Below, piece after piece: positions 20,090 to 30,449 of a DNA stretch of 64,000 bases. Position 1 is the first letter of the stretch; each line of letters starts with the position of its first letter. The notes beneath the pieces were generated by a model. The model saw only the letters and a program-made list of their open reading frames with translations. It had not been told where the DNA came from and did not search any database. Both the position numbers and the translations under genes were made by a program. Origin of the DNA: Vibrio sp. YMD68. Its GTDB lineage: Bacteria; Pseudomonadota; Gammaproteobacteria; Enterobacterales; Vibrionaceae. The DNA lies in the NCBI RefSeq assembly GCF_029958905.1, contig NZ_CP124614.1, positions 186,001-250,000 of the forward strand, read 5' to 3'.

Positions 20090-20128
20090 AACACATATTA
20101 AATCATTAATTGTGAATAAAAAATCAAT
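20090..20128. promoter_or_regulatory. ArgR operator (paired ARG boxes) between argE and argC
   Basis: Box 2, TGTGAATAAAAAATCAAT at 20111-20128, matches the ARG consensus (WNTGAAT-WWWW-ATTCANW) with one mismatch. A weaker box at 20090-20107 precedes it with the standard 3-bp gap. It would co-repress argE and argCBG with arginine. Confidence 0.75.
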
Positions 20129-20266
20129 TAAAGCTATTTTTTTAAAATTAATAGTCATTTTGAGCCAAGGGCCCACTCTGATGAATAGCCATGAAATTGA
20201 AACCTAATCGCCACGATTCACGACCAATGAAGAAACCATTATTAACCTTGAATTTGGAAGTTGTAG

Positions 20267-21286
20267 ATGTCACACGCTGAGTTACTTAAAACCACGATTA
20301 TTGGCGCGAGCGGTTATACCGGAGCCGAATTAGCTGTCATGGTGCAAAAACATCCACAGCTCACGCTATCAGGTTTGTACGTCTCAGCCAATAGTGTTGA
20401 CGCAGGTAAAAATATTGGAGAGCTGCACGGTAAGCTAGCCGGTTTGGTTGATATGCCTGTTGAGCCGTTAGTGGACGTTAAAAAAGCGGCGACTGACTGC
20501 GATGTGGTTTTTTTAGCCACCGCCCATGAAGTGAGCCATGACCTCGCGCCTATCTTTTTAGAGAACGGTTGCCAGGTTTTCGATTTATCCGGTGCGTTTC
20601 GAGTAAAAGGTGAAGACTTCTATCAGCAGTACTATGGCTTTGAGCATCAACATGCCGCTTGGTTGGATAACGCAGCTTATGGTTTAGCTGAATGGAACGA
20701 AGAGGCCATTACCGAGGCTCAGCTAGTGGCCGTTGCAGGTTGTTACCCAACCGCGTCACAACTGGCCATCAAGCCTTTGGTTGAATCACAGCTTCTCGAT
20801 CTGAATCAATGGCCTGTGATCAATGCTACCAGTGGTGTCACAGGGGCAGGACGTAAAGCTTCTATGGTCAATAGCTTCTGCGAAGTGAGCCTACAGCCTT
20901 ATGGTGTGTTTGCGCACCGCCACCAGCCAGAGATCACCAGCCACTTAGGATGTGATGTCATTTTCACCCCGCACCTAGGCAATTTTAAACGCGGTATTCT
21001 CGCCACTATCACGATGAAGTTGTCGGCGGGTGTGACTGCTGAACAAGTGACACAAGCGTTTGTTAAAGCGTATGACGGTAAACCCGCCGTTCGCCTACTG
21101 GATGAGCAGATGCCAAGAATTCAAAACGTAGAGTACACCCCATTTTGTGACTTGGGGTGGAAGGTACAAGGTGAGCACGTCATCGTGGTGTCAGCGATTG
21201 ATAACTTACTGAAAGGGGCATCCAGCCAAGCTATGCAGTGCTTGAATATCCACTACGGATTTTCCCAGTTAACCGCGCTGATTTAA
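20267..21286 (+). CDS. argC: N-acetyl-gamma-glutamyl-phosphate reductase
   Basis: A 339-residue NADPH-dependent enzyme of arginine synthesis that reduces N-acetylglutamyl phosphate to the semialdehyde. The nucleotide-binding motif is [14 protein letters not shown], and the catalytic cysteine lies in [15 protein letters not shown] near residue 157. The chosen ATG has GGAAG 7 bases upstream and adds about five residues to the usual N-terminus. It is the first gene of argC-argB-argG. Confidence 0.96.
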   Translation: MSHAELLKTTIIGASGYTGAELAVMVQKHPQLTLSGLYVSANSVDAGKNIGELHGKLAGLVDMPVEPLVDVKKAATDCDVVFLATAHEVSHDLAPIFLENGCQVFDLSGAFRVKGEDFYQQYYGFEHQHAAWLDNAAYGLAEWNEEAITEAQLVAVAGCYPTASQLAIKPLVESQLLDLNQWPVINATSGVTGAGRKASMVNSFCEVSLQPYGVFAHRHQPEITSHLGCDVIFTPHLGNFKRGILATITMKLSAGVTAEQVTQAFVKAYDGKPAVRLLDEQMPRIQNVEYTPFCDLGWKVQGEHVIVVSAIDNLLKGASSQAMQCLNIHYGFSQLTALI

Positions 21287-21402
21287 TTGCATAAATATCG
21301 CCGCGTTAGAGTAAGCGGCTATGAAAAGACACAATAGACGGCAATATGTAAAAGAAAAAACAAATACGCCATTTAGATAATACAGAGCAGTAAGGAACAT
21401 TC

Positions 21403-22209
21403 ATGACCGATAATACCTTGTCAGACAACAAAACCATGCCATTGGTGATTAAGTTAGGCGGAGCAGCACTGGAGAGTAACGAGACTCTGAGTCAGTTATT
21501 CGCGGCTATCAACACTTATCAGCAGCAGGCTCGACGACAAATCGTCATTGTTCACGGTGGCGGGTATTTAGTGGATGACCTTATGGGTAAACTGAATTTA
21601 GAAACGGTGAAGAAAAACGGTTTACGTGTGACGCCTTACGAACAAATCCCTGTTATTGCCGGCGCATTAGCAGGAACCGCCAACAAACTGCTTCAAGGGC
21701 AAGCGATTAAAGATGGCCTTAATGCGGTGGGTTTAAGTCTAGCGGACGGTGGATTGTGTCACGTTGAAGAGCTTGATCCGGAATTAGGCGCAGTAGGTAA
21801 AGCGTCACCGGGAGATTCAGCGGTACTTCAAGCGATTCTAAATACTGGAGCGCTTCCTATTATTAGCTCGATTGGCTTAACACCCGCAGGGCAATTAATG
21901 AATGTGAATGCCGACCAAGCTGCGGTTGCCGTTGCTGGTGCGCTTGATGCTGAGTTAGTTCTGCTTTCTGATGTGAGTGGTGTATTAGATGGCAAAGGGC
22001 ACCTAATCGGTAGCCTAACTGAAGAACAGGCATCGGCGCTGATTCAAGGCCAGGTGATTACTGATGGCATGATTGTCAAAGTAGAAGCGGCCCTAGAAGC
22101 GGCCAATGATTTAGGGCGCTCTATTCAAGTTGCCACCTGGAGATACCCAGAGAAACTGGTCAAATTATTTGCCGGAGAGTGTATCGGAACACTTTTCGTA
22201 CCAAAGTAG
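21403..22209 (+). CDS. argB: Acetylglutamate kinase
   Basis: A 268-residue amino-acid kinase that phosphorylates N-acetylglutamate. It has the [13 protein letters not shown] start, the [15 protein letters not shown] glycine loop, and the [16 protein letters not shown] and [13 protein letters not shown] segments that hold the substrate and ATP lysines. It is the short form without the N-terminal helix of arginine-inhibited kinases, so feedback control by arginine is probably absent (inference). It lies 116 bp after argC. Confidence 0.95.
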   Translation: MTDNTLSDNKTMPLVIKLGGAALESNETLSQLFAAINTYQQQARRQIVIVHGGGYLVDDLMGKLNLETVKKNGLRVTPYEQIPVIAGALAGTANKLLQGQAIKDGLNAVGLSLADGGLCHVEELDPELGAVGKASPGDSAVLQAILNTGALPIISSIGLTPAGQLMNVNADQAAVAVAGALDAELVLLSDVSGVLDGKGHLIGSLTEEQASALIQGQVITDGMIVKVEAALEAANDLGRSIQVATWRYPEKLVKLFAGECIGTLFVPK

Positions 22210-22322
22210 AACACAACCAATACGTCCTGACGCAAAAGCGTGAGAACAACAAAATTAACACTATTAAATGGAAGCCTTAGCACTGACCGCCAAGCGCAGA
22301 GCAAGGAATTTGGAGAGAAAAA

Positions 22323-23543
22323 ATGAGCAAAGTTCAAGTTAAAAAAGTCGTTGTCGCATATTCTGGCGGTCTGGATACCTCAGTCATTATCCCGTGGCTA
22401 AAAGAGAACTATGACTGTGAAGTGATTGCGTTTGTTGCGGATGTAGGTCAAGGCGCACAAGAGCTGGAAGGTATTGAAGCGAAAGCAAAAGCGTCAGGCG
22501 CTTCAGAGTGCTACATCGCTGACCTGAAAGAAGAGATGGTTGCGGATTACATCTACCCGACTCTAAAAACAGGCGCATACTACGAAGGTAAGTACCTACT
22601 AGGCACGTCAATGGCACGTCCAATCATTGCTAAAGCGCAAGTTGAAGTGGCACGTAAAGTGGGTGCGGATGCGTTGTGTCACGGTTGTACCGGTAAAGGT
22701 AACGACCAGGTGCGTTTTGAAGGTGCATTTGCGGCGCTTGCCCCTGACCTGCATGTGATTGCGCCTTGGCGTGAGTGGGACCTTGTCAGCCGTGAAGAAT
22801 GTCTGGATTACCTTGCCGAGCGTAATATCCCTTGTACAGCATCACTTACGAAAATCTATTCCCGTGATGCCAACGCTTGGCACATCTCAACAGAAGGTGG
22901 CGTGTTAGAAGATACATGGAACGCGCCAAACGAAGATTGCTGGGATTGGACCGTTGATCCAGAAAAAGCACCCGACGAATCTGAGTCGGTCACGCTTAAA
23001 GTGGTCAAAGGTGAAGTGGTTGCGGTCGATGGTGAAGAAATGACGCCATACAACGCGCTGGTTTACCTCAATGAAAAAGGCGCAAAGCACGGCGTTGGTC
23101 GTATCGATATCGTTGAGAACCGTCTCGTTGGCATGAAGTCTCGTGGTTGTTACGAAACTCCGGGCGGCACCATCATGATGGAAGCGCTACGTGCGGTTGA
23201 ACAGCTGGTATTAGATAAAGCGGCTTTTGAGTTCCGTGAAGAATTAGGCGTGAAAGCTTCGCACCTTGTTTACGATGGTCGTTGGTTCACACCACTGTGT
23301 AAATCAATTCTTGCAGCCACTGAAGAGCTTGCTCAAGACGTGAATGGTGAAGTGGTGGTTAAGCTTTACAAAGGGCACGCAACAGTGACTCAAAAACGTT
23401 CGGCGAACAGCTTATATTGTGAAGAGTTTGCAACGTTTGGTGAAGATGAAGTGTACGACCAAAGCCATGCTGAAGGCTTCATTCGTCTTTACTCTCTATC
23501 AAGCCGAATTAGAGCACTGAACGAAGTGAAAAGATCAAAGTAA
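22323..23543 (+). CDS. argG: Argininosuccinate synthase
   Basis: A 406-residue enzyme that joins citrulline and aspartate with ATP. The N-terminal P-loop-like pyrophosphatase motif is [13 protein letters not shown] at residues 9-21. The [14 protein letters not shown] signature lies near residue 119, and [11 protein letters not shown] binds substrate. The Shine-Dalgarno sequence GGAGAG is 7 bases upstream. A strong terminator follows, so argH is read mainly from its own promoter. Confidence 0.97.
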   Translation: MSKVQVKKVVVAYSGGLDTSVIIPWLKENYDCEVIAFVADVGQGAQELEGIEAKAKASGASECYIADLKEEMVADYIYPTLKTGAYYEGKYLLGTSMARPIIAKAQVEVARKVGADALCHGCTGKGNDQVRFEGAFAALAPDLHVIAPWREWDLVSREECLDYLAERNIPCTASLTKIYSRDANAWHISTEGGVLEDTWNAPNEDCWDWTVDPEKAPDESESVTLKVVKGEVVAVDGEEMTPYNALVYLNEKGAKHGVGRIDIVENRLVGMKSRGCYETPGGTIMMEALRAVEQLVLDKAAFEFREELGVKASHLVYDGRWFTPLCKSILAATEELAQDVNGEVVVKLYKGHATVTQKRSANSLYCEEFATFGEDEVYDQSHAEGFIRLYSLSSRIRALNEVKRSK

Positions 23544-23568
23544 TCAACCATTACTGAATGAAAACCAA

Positions 23569-23602
23569 TAAAACCCACTTGTTTTTGCAAGTGGGTTTTT
23601 CA
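23569..23602 (+). terminator. Terminator after argG
   Basis: AAACCCACTTG, loop of T and G, CAAGTGGGTTTTT. A strong stem with a U tract separates argG from argH. Confidence 0.92.
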
Positions 23603-23683
23603 TTTATTTAGGGGGGACTTTGGGGTAGGTACTTTATTACGAAAGACGTTTAATGAATTTTTGTCAGTGAGTAAGATCGCCAT

Positions 23684-23722
23684 GACGAATTTAAATGTAC
23701 CATTCGTGAATAATTATGTGAA
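23684..23722 (+). promoter_or_regulatory. Paired ARG boxes upstream of argH
   Basis: Two ARG-like boxes at 23684-23701 (CGAAT-TTAA-ATGTA core) and 23705-23722 (TGAAT-AATT-ATGTG core) are separated by exactly 3 bp, the spacing ArgR hexamers use. The left halves are good and the right halves degenerate. Confidence 0.6.
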
Positions 23723-23833
23723 AAAATTGCATTTTTACCTTGTTTTTATATTGAATTGCTGTAAGTTTGAATCATACAAAAAGAGAAGCTGAATTTAATC
23801 AGAGAACATCGTTGCACAAGCAGTAGATACTGA

Positions 23834-25726
<1,893 letters not shown>

Positions 25727-25926
25727 CCGGTTGTAACCGTATCGCGCCAGATGTTCTATGTCATTGATGCTTTATTTGATTTCATTTTTATGTAAGTAAT
25801 TGAATATAGGGTGCAAACTCATTTTCTTGAAGAAAGATCAAAAAAGATCCTGTTTTTAAGGAACTAATAAGAAAAGCGGTAGTCATAATTAGTACCACTG
25901 CTTTTTCTTAGAAAATATCTAAGAAG

Positions 25927-25960
25927 GCCCCGCAACCGATATTGGCTGCGGGGCTTTTTT
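25927..25960 (+). terminator. Terminator downstream of argH
   Basis: GCCCCGCA...TGCGGGGC with an added CC/GG pair and a short loop, followed by TTTTTT. It ends argH transcription and insulates the phosphatase promoter. Confidence 0.9.
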
Positions 25961-26002
25961 CTTCCTGTCGCCCAAGTTTTTGCTCGTACTTTTATCCTAC
26001 GC

Positions 26003-26042
26003 TGTTTATCTGTTTATCTGTTTATCTGTTTATCTGTTTATT
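26003..26042 (+). repeat. Octamer array TGTTTATC x5 upstream of the phosphatase gene
   Basis: Four perfect TGTTTATC units (26003-26034) and a fifth with one change (TGTTTATT). It lies 35 bp upstream of the Pho box. Confidence 0.92.
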
Positions 26043-26076
26043 CTGTGAGCCATTTTTTATTTTCCTATTTCACAAG

Positions 26077-26105
26077 TAGTCAAAAAAGTGTCAATAATCA
26101 TTCAT
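26077..26105 (+). promoter_or_regulatory. Pho box (three PhoB half-sites) of the phosphatase gene
   Basis: TAGTCAA-AAAA-GTGTCAA-TAAT-CATTCAT: three 7-mers similar to CTGTCAT at exact 11-bp spacing with A/T-rich 4-bp linkers. A possible -10 (TATACA) lies about 8 bp downstream, as in PhoB-activated promoters lacking a -35. Confidence 0.75.
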
Positions 26106-26166
26106 TAAACTGATATACAAATTGGCTACCGTTGGGCTCGTTCATTTATTCCATCGGAGAGACGCA

Positions 26167-27630
26167 GTGAAAGGATATCAACTAGGATTAGCGCTCAGCG
26201 GCCTAATGGCATCAACAGTTTCAATGGCTGAACTGCCTCAGCAAGGTGATACTTGGTATACCCAAGGCCAAAGTGCGATTACAGCAGCAAAAAAGTTAAA
26301 GCCAATCACCGGGCCAGCTAAAAATGTCATCTTATTCATCGGTGATGGTATGAGTGTGGGCACAATGACCGCAGCGCGTATTTATGCAGGGCAAAACAAA
26401 GGGCTTAAAGGTGAAGAATATTCACTCGCTATGGAAAGTCTCCCTCATACTGCATTAGCAAAAACATACAATACCGACATGCAAACACCGGATTCTGCGG
26501 GTACGGCAACCGCGATGGTGGCCGGGGTGAAGACCAAAGCAGGCGTTATCAGTGTTAATGACAAGGTGCAACGTGGTTTTTGTAGCAGCGCAAAAGGAAA
26601 TGAAGTCAAGACAGCGTTTCACTCAGCCGCTGAAAAAGGCATGTCTCTCGGCGTGGTGTCGACCGCGAGACTGACTCATGCTACGCCAGCGGTCACGTTT
26701 GCACACAGCGCAGACCGAAATTGGGAAAACGATGCGGCTATGCCTAATATCGCCAAAGGGAATGGGTGCAAAGACATCGCAACGCAGTTCATAGAGTTTG
26801 ATCACGGTGACGGCTTCCAAGTGGCTTTTGCTGGTGGTCGACGTGAATTTCTTCCGGTAGATAATACCGACCCTGAGGGTAAAAAAGGCAAACGTAAAGA
26901 TGGGCGTAACCTGATTGAAGAGTGGCAAGCTCGTTACCCGGAAGGTCAGTATGTTTATGATCGCCAAGGCTTTGATAAGTTGACCGATCAACAGCGTGCA
27001 TTCGGTCTATTTGAAAACAGCCACATGCAATATGAAGCGGATAGAAAAGTCGATAACCAAGAGCCGTCATTGGCCGAGATGACCGATAAAGCGATTCAAA
27101 TATTAGGCAACAACAAAACGGGTTATATCTTGATGGTGGAAGCTGGGCGGATAGACCATGCTCACCACGATGGCAATGCCGCCAGAGCGCTGGAAGATAC
27201 GGTCGCTTTTGATGATGCGATTCGACTTGCTTTAGAAAAAACCAACCCTGAAGAAACTCTGATTATTGTGACTGCGGATCATGCTCATACACTGATTTCA
27301 AATGGCTACGCTGAGCGCGGAAACCCAATTCTGGGCCTTTCCAAGCAAAAAGGTAAGCTTAACCAGGATGATTTTGGGAAAAATTACACCACACTCGCGT
27401 ACGGCAATGGCCCAGGAGCGGTGAAAGGTGAGCGCGATAACCCAACGGCAGAGCAAGTGAAAAAGCTCGATTACTTACAGCAGGCGTTGGTGAAACTGAG
27501 CTCAGAAACGCATTCTGGTGAAGATGTGGCGATCTTTGCTCGTGGGCCGCAAGCATGGTTGTTTCAAGGTGTGGTTGAGCAGCATTATATCTATCACGTG
27601 GTAGACGAAGCGCTTGGGCTCACCCGTTAA
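26167..27630 (+). CDS. Secreted alkaline phosphatase
   Basis: A 487-residue PhoA-superfamily metalloenzyme. It begins with a signal peptide (MKGYQLGLALSGLMASTVSMA, cleavage likely before ELPQQ). The first metal motif is LFIGDGMSVGTM, and the nucleophile segment is TPDSAGTATAMVAGV with Ser as the phosphorylated residue. The other metal ligands are in VEAGRIDHAHHDG, TADHAHTL and THSGEDVAIFA. The frame is open 15 codons upstream, but the GTG at 26167 follows GGAGAG by 5 bases and starts the signal peptide directly. A Pho box upstream predicts induction by phosphate starvation. Confidence 0.92.
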   Translation: MKGYQLGLALSGLMASTVSMAELPQQGDTWYTQGQSAITAAKKLKPITGPAKNVILFIGDGMSVGTMTAARIYAGQNKGLKGEEYSLAMESLPHTALAKTYNTDMQTPDSAGTATAMVAGVKTKAGVISVNDKVQRGFCSSAKGNEVKTAFHSAAEKGMSLGVVSTARLTHATPAVTFAHSADRNWENDAAMPNIAKGNGCKDIATQFIEFDHGDGFQVAFAGGRREFLPVDNTDPEGKKGKRKDGRNLIEEWQARYPEGQYVYDRQGFDKLTDQQRAFGLFENSHMQYEADRKVDNQEPSLAEMTDKAIQILGNNKTGYILMVEAGRIDHAHHDGNAARALEDTVAFDDAIRLALEKTNPEETLIIVTADHAHTLISNGYAERGNPILGLSKQKGKLNQDDFGKNYTTLAYGNGPGAVKGERDNPTAEQVKKLDYLQQALVKLSSETHSGEDVAIFARGPQAWLFQGVVEQHYIYHVVDEALGLTR

Positions 27631-27650
27631 CAATCCAGACATGCAGCGGT

Positions 27651-27704
27651 AAAAGCAATGCCAATGCCAAAAGCAATGTAAACGATAAAGCTAACGTAAA
27701 CGAT
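27651..27704 (+). repeat. About three 18-bp tandem units after the phosphatase gene
   Basis: AAAAGCAATG recurs at 27651 and 27669, and TAAACGATAA at 27679 and 27697. Both have an 18-bp offset, so the segment reads as three diverged 18-bp units between the stop codon and the terminator. Confidence 0.7.
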
Positions 27705-27711
27705 AATGATA

Positions 27712-27749
27712 AAACTCTAGTGCTTGCCTGAAGTGCTGGAGTTTTTTTT
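27712..27749. terminator. Terminator of the phosphatase gene, overlapping the DUF3624 3' end
   Basis: AAACTCTAGTGCTT pairs with AAGTGCTGGAGTTT (several G-U pairs) around GCCTG, then T. The stem spans the last codons and stop of the convergent DUF3624 gene. Confidence 0.75.
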
Positions 27750-27995
27750 ACGCTTATTCTCTTGGTAGGGAATGATGATGAACTTCATCCAAAGATGCAA
27801 AAACAGCAATCCATTAAACGCAAGCCCCGCCATGATAAGTGCAATGGATTCTATGCTAAACGGCGTCTCTCGACAGGTAAACCACCAGACGACCGCACAC
27901 AACACCGAGAGCGTGGTGAGCTGATCCATACAGCGTTGACAGCGCCCGATTTTTTTCCAAAACCAGCCCGCGTTATCACACGTTTTACATGTCAT
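27717..27995 (-). CDS. DUF3624 family small membrane protein
   Basis: A 92-residue protein convergent with the phosphatase gene. It opens with two CxxC pairs (MTCKTC and CQRCMDQL at residues 3-6 and 19-22), which could bind a metal. Two hydrophobic segments follow (LTTLSVLCAVVWWF; ALIMAGLAFNGLLFLHLW), and the C-terminus is basic. I place it in DUF3624, a family found mainly in vibrios, from its pattern; the function is unknown. It is divergent from the RidA-like gene, sharing about 67 bp of upstream sequence. Confidence 0.75.
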   Translation of the reverse strand: MTCKTCDNAGWFWKKIGRCQRCMDQLTTLSVLCAVVWWFTCRETPFSIESIALIMAGLAFNGLLFLHLWMKFIIIPYQENKRKKNSSTSGKH

Positions 27996-28062
27996 GAATG
28001 TTTCTTATTGGGTAATATACACGCTGATAGAATATCGTAACTAACCCAAGAAAGTGAGCAAA

Positions 28063-28410
28063 ATGATTGAACGTCAACACACTAAGCAACGTATGAGCCG
28101 CATTGTTAAGCATAACGGAACCATCTATCTATGTGGCCAAGTTTGTGCGGATGCAGAAAAAGGCATCAAAGAACAGACACAAACCATGCTAGATAAGGTA
28201 GAAGCCTTACTCCTGGAAGCGGGTAGTGATAAAGAGCATATGTTGTCAGCGACCATCTATTTAAAAGATATGAAAGATTTTAAAGAGATGAATGAGGTTT
28301 GGGATGCTTGGGTTCCTGAAGGTCACGCACCAGCACGCGCATGTGTGACCGGTGATATGGCGCGCGAAGCGTTATTGGTTGAAATCTCGGTGATTGCTGC
28401 TGAAAAGTAA
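28063..28410 (+). CDS. RidA/YjgF-family protein
   Basis: A 115-residue member of the RidA superfamily, which often deaminates reactive enamine/imine intermediates. Family features are [14 protein letters not shown], then [19 protein letters not shown], and the C-terminal [20 protein letters not shown] with the conserved arginine that binds carboxylates. It resembles the YoaB subgroup more than canonical RidA. Either ATG at 28063 or GTG at 28054 could start it; I take the ATG because GTGAG lies 4 bases upstream. It ends at an unusual repeat block. Confidence 0.85.
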   Translation: MIERQHTKQRMSRIVKHNGTIYLCGQVCADAEKGIKEQTQTMLDKVEALLLEAGSDKEHMLSATIYLKDMKDFKEMNEVWDAWVPEGHAPARACVTGDMAREALLVEISVIAAEK

Positions 28411-28714
28411 GTGAGTCGATAGGGTAGATAAGAAGCCAGAGACAAGGTTAAAAAGAAGCCAGAGACAAGGTTAAAAAGAGGGTAGAAAAAAGGCTGGAAA
28501 CAAGGCTGGAAACAAAGCCGAAAAAGAGGTCAGAAAAGAGGGTGGAGCGAGGTTACAAAGAGGCGCGATAGAAGGCTAAAAAATAGGCTGATAAAAGAAG
28601 AAGTGGTGGAAAAAGCCTATACTCAGCCTCTTTTCCACCTGTTTTCAGCTTCTCTTCAGCTTCTCTTCTGCCTCTTTTTAGCCTATTCTCAGCTTGTTTT
28701 CAATTAAGCCTACA
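28411..28714. repeat. Repeat block with strand-switching purine bias
   Basis: 304 bp between convergent genes. The left part is purine-rich on the plus strand: a 23-bp unit repeated perfectly (28431-28453, 28454-28476), then AGGCTGGAAACA twice (28491-28514) and variants. The right part is pyrimidine-rich with the same motif family inverted (CAGCTTCTCTT twice, 28646-28667). GGTGGAAAA (28605-28613) and TTTTCCACC (28631-28639) form the central dyad. Confidence 0.85.
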
Positions 28715-30187
28715 TTAACATCCAGGCCCACAGTCTAGGCAATGTTTCACCATCTCTGGTCCTAGGTGCAGTTTGGCGTTCAGGTCACGAAGTGCAGTAC
28801 GAACGCCTTCTTCAATCACTGGGTGGTAGAATGGCATATCGAGCATTTCCGATACCGTCATCTTGTTTTGGTGTGCCCAAGCCAGTAAGTGCGCTAAATG
28901 CTCAGCATTAGGCCCCATCATTTCAGCGCCTAGGAAGCGTCCTGTTCCTTGCTCTCCGTACACATGTAAAATACCTTTGTTTCTCAACATGACACGTGAA
29001 CGACCTTGGTTCTCAAATGAAACTTCGCCGGTCGCAAAACACCCACAGTTACCTAAACGTTGCTCGAGTTGTTTGAAAGTTTCACCGACCATGGCAATTT
29101 GCGGATCCGAGAAGACCGCTGAGATAACCGAACGGCGTAAACCTGCACGAATATCTGGGAAGCGTCCCGCATTATCACCGGCGATTCTCGCCTGGTCTGC
29201 CGCTTCATGAAGCAGTGGAATTTGGTTACTTGCATCACCCGCAATAAAGATGCTCTCTACCGATGTTTGTAACGTGTAGTAATCGGCTGTTGGTACACCG
29301 CGTTCATCTAATTCCAGCGTAGTTGTTTCAAGAGCGAGTTTATCAACGTTAGGTCGACGTCCTGTTGCTGCTAATACGTAATCAACAATGAAGGTTTCAA
29401 GTTCACCATCGTGGTTGATGAACATGATCTCGACTTTGTCCGTCTCTTTGCCTTGATCATCGAGCACACGACGCATGGTCTCGACTTTAACATCCGCATC
29501 AAGATAGAACTCCTCTTGGAATGCTTTGTTCGCGTAAGCCATGACTTCAGGGTCAGTGATTGGCCCAACTTGACCGCCCACGCCGAATACTTTCACCTTG
29601 ACACCCAAACGGTGCAGGGATTGGCCTAACTCTAACCCAATAACACCAGGGCCAAATACGGCGACTGATTCTGGCAGGTCGTCCCAATCAAATACGTCGT
29701 CATTGATAACAAGGCGATCACCAAGCTCGTTCCAAACCGCAGGGTAGGCAGGGCGTGATCCCGTGGCGATGACAATGCGCTTAGCGGTAATGGTTGTGTG
29801 GTCGTCAACCACTAACGTGTTGTTATCGATAAACTTTGCGTAGCCATGGATTTTGTCTTCAGCTGGGATTTCATCTACGCCTTCAAGAACAAATCCAACA
29901 AAACGGTCACGTTCACGTTTTACCCTGTCCATCACTTCGCGACCATTGATCACCGTTTCACCTTGAGGGTAAACACCGAATCCAGGCGCTTTTTCAATCT
30001 GATGGACACTTTCAGCAGCAGCGATAAGCAGTTTTGACGGCATACAGCCAACGCGAGCACAGGTTGTGCCAAATGGACCGCCTTCTATCATGACAACACT
30101 TGGTGTATTTGCTTTTGCTGCGCGATATGCGCCTAAACCTGCAGTACCACCACCAATAACAGCTACATCTACGTTTACTTGTTTCAT
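28715..30187 (-). CDS. Dihydrolipoamide-dehydrogenase-like flavoprotein (class I pyridine nucleotide-disulfide oxidoreductase)
   Basis: A 490-residue stand-alone homologue of Lpd. It has the N-terminal FAD motif AVIGGGTAGLGAYRAAKAN, the redox disulfide GTTCARVGCMPSK near residues 42-48, an NAD-binding domain and FIAGDASNQIPLLHEA. The C-terminal FYHPVIEEGVRTAL contains the catalytic His-Glu pair. The tail ends CLDCGPGC, three extra cysteines not usual in Lpd. It is not next to pdh or sucAB genes, and its neighbours are prx and oxyR, so a thiol or peroxide role is possible (inference). Confidence 0.85.
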   Translation of the reverse strand: MKQVNVDVAVIGGGTAGLGAYRAAKANTPSVVMIEGGPFGTTCARVGCMPSKLLIAAAESVHQIEKAPGFGVYPQGETVINGREVMDRVKRERDRFVGFVLEGVDEIPAEDKIHGYAKFIDNNTLVVDDHTTITAKRIVIATGSRPAYPAVWNELGDRLVINDDVFDWDDLPESVAVFGPGVIGLELGQSLHRLGVKVKVFGVGGQVGPITDPEVMAYANKAFQEEFYLDADVKVETMRRVLDDQGKETDKVEIMFINHDGELETFIVDYVLAATGRRPNVDKLALETTTLELDERGVPTADYYTLQTSVESIFIAGDASNQIPLLHEAADQARIAGDNAGRFPDIRAGLRRSVISAVFSDPQIAMVGETFKQLEQRLGNCGCFATGEVSFENQGRSRVMLRNKGILHVYGEQGTGRFLGAEMMGPNAEHLAHLLAWAHQNKMTVSEMLDMPFYHPVIEEGVRTALRDLNAKLHLGPEMVKHCLDCGPGC

Positions 30188-30309
30188 AACCCTGTCTCTA
30201 CTTTTGTTTTCTGAGCCTTTTTATTCAGGCTGCTGAAAGAAATTGTTGCGTTCGTACGTTCTATACCAAAGTGTCCTGATGGCCTGCTTTGGGGGAATCA
30301 TTCAAGCCG

Positions 30310-30391
30310 CTTAGGTATAAAGTGGCTTAGGTATAAAGTAGCTTGGGTATAAAGTAACCTGGATATGAAAGCCACTTGGGTATAGAGGTGA
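30310..30391 (+). repeat. About five tandem 16-17-bp repeats between prx and the flavoprotein gene
   Basis: CTTAGGTATAAAGTGG, CTTAGGTATAAAGTAG and CTTGGGTATAAAGTAA (30310-30357) are followed by two more diverged 17-bp copies. The array lies downstream of prx and upstream of the minus-strand flavoprotein gene. Confidence 0.88.
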
Positions 30392-30397
30392 CGTTAG

Positions 30398-30432
30398 GGA
30401 AAAGGCTACCTAGTGCCCGATACACTAGGTAG
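30398..30432 (-). terminator. Terminator of prx (minus strand)
   Basis: CTACCTAGTG/CACTAGGTAG, a perfect 10-bp stem with a 7-base loop. On the minus strand it is followed by CCTTTTCC. It lies 17 bp after the prx stop. Confidence 0.8.
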
Positions 30433-30449
30433 TCTTCAGTGGGTTGTGA

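Larger units (their letters stand above)
25727..26166 (+). other. argH-phosphatase intergenic region
   Basis: 440 bp. In order it has AT-rich sequence, an imperfect hairpin near 25872-25912, a strong terminator (25927-25960), an octamer array (26003-26042), a Pho box (26077-26105) and a -10 candidate TATACA near 26114. Confidence 0.8.

Noticed and set aside
26122..26166. Upstream 15-codon extension of the phosphatase gene
   Set aside because: It would hide the signal peptide and has no ribosome site; the GTG at 26167 fits far better.
28431..28700. Possible CRISPR array
   Set aside because: Units are adjacent without unique spacers, lengths vary, and no cas genes are in the window.
30310..30391. 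Possible binding-site array for one regulator
   Set aside because: Units diverge in all positions and lie between a terminator and a gene with no dyad symmetry; slippage explains them better for now.
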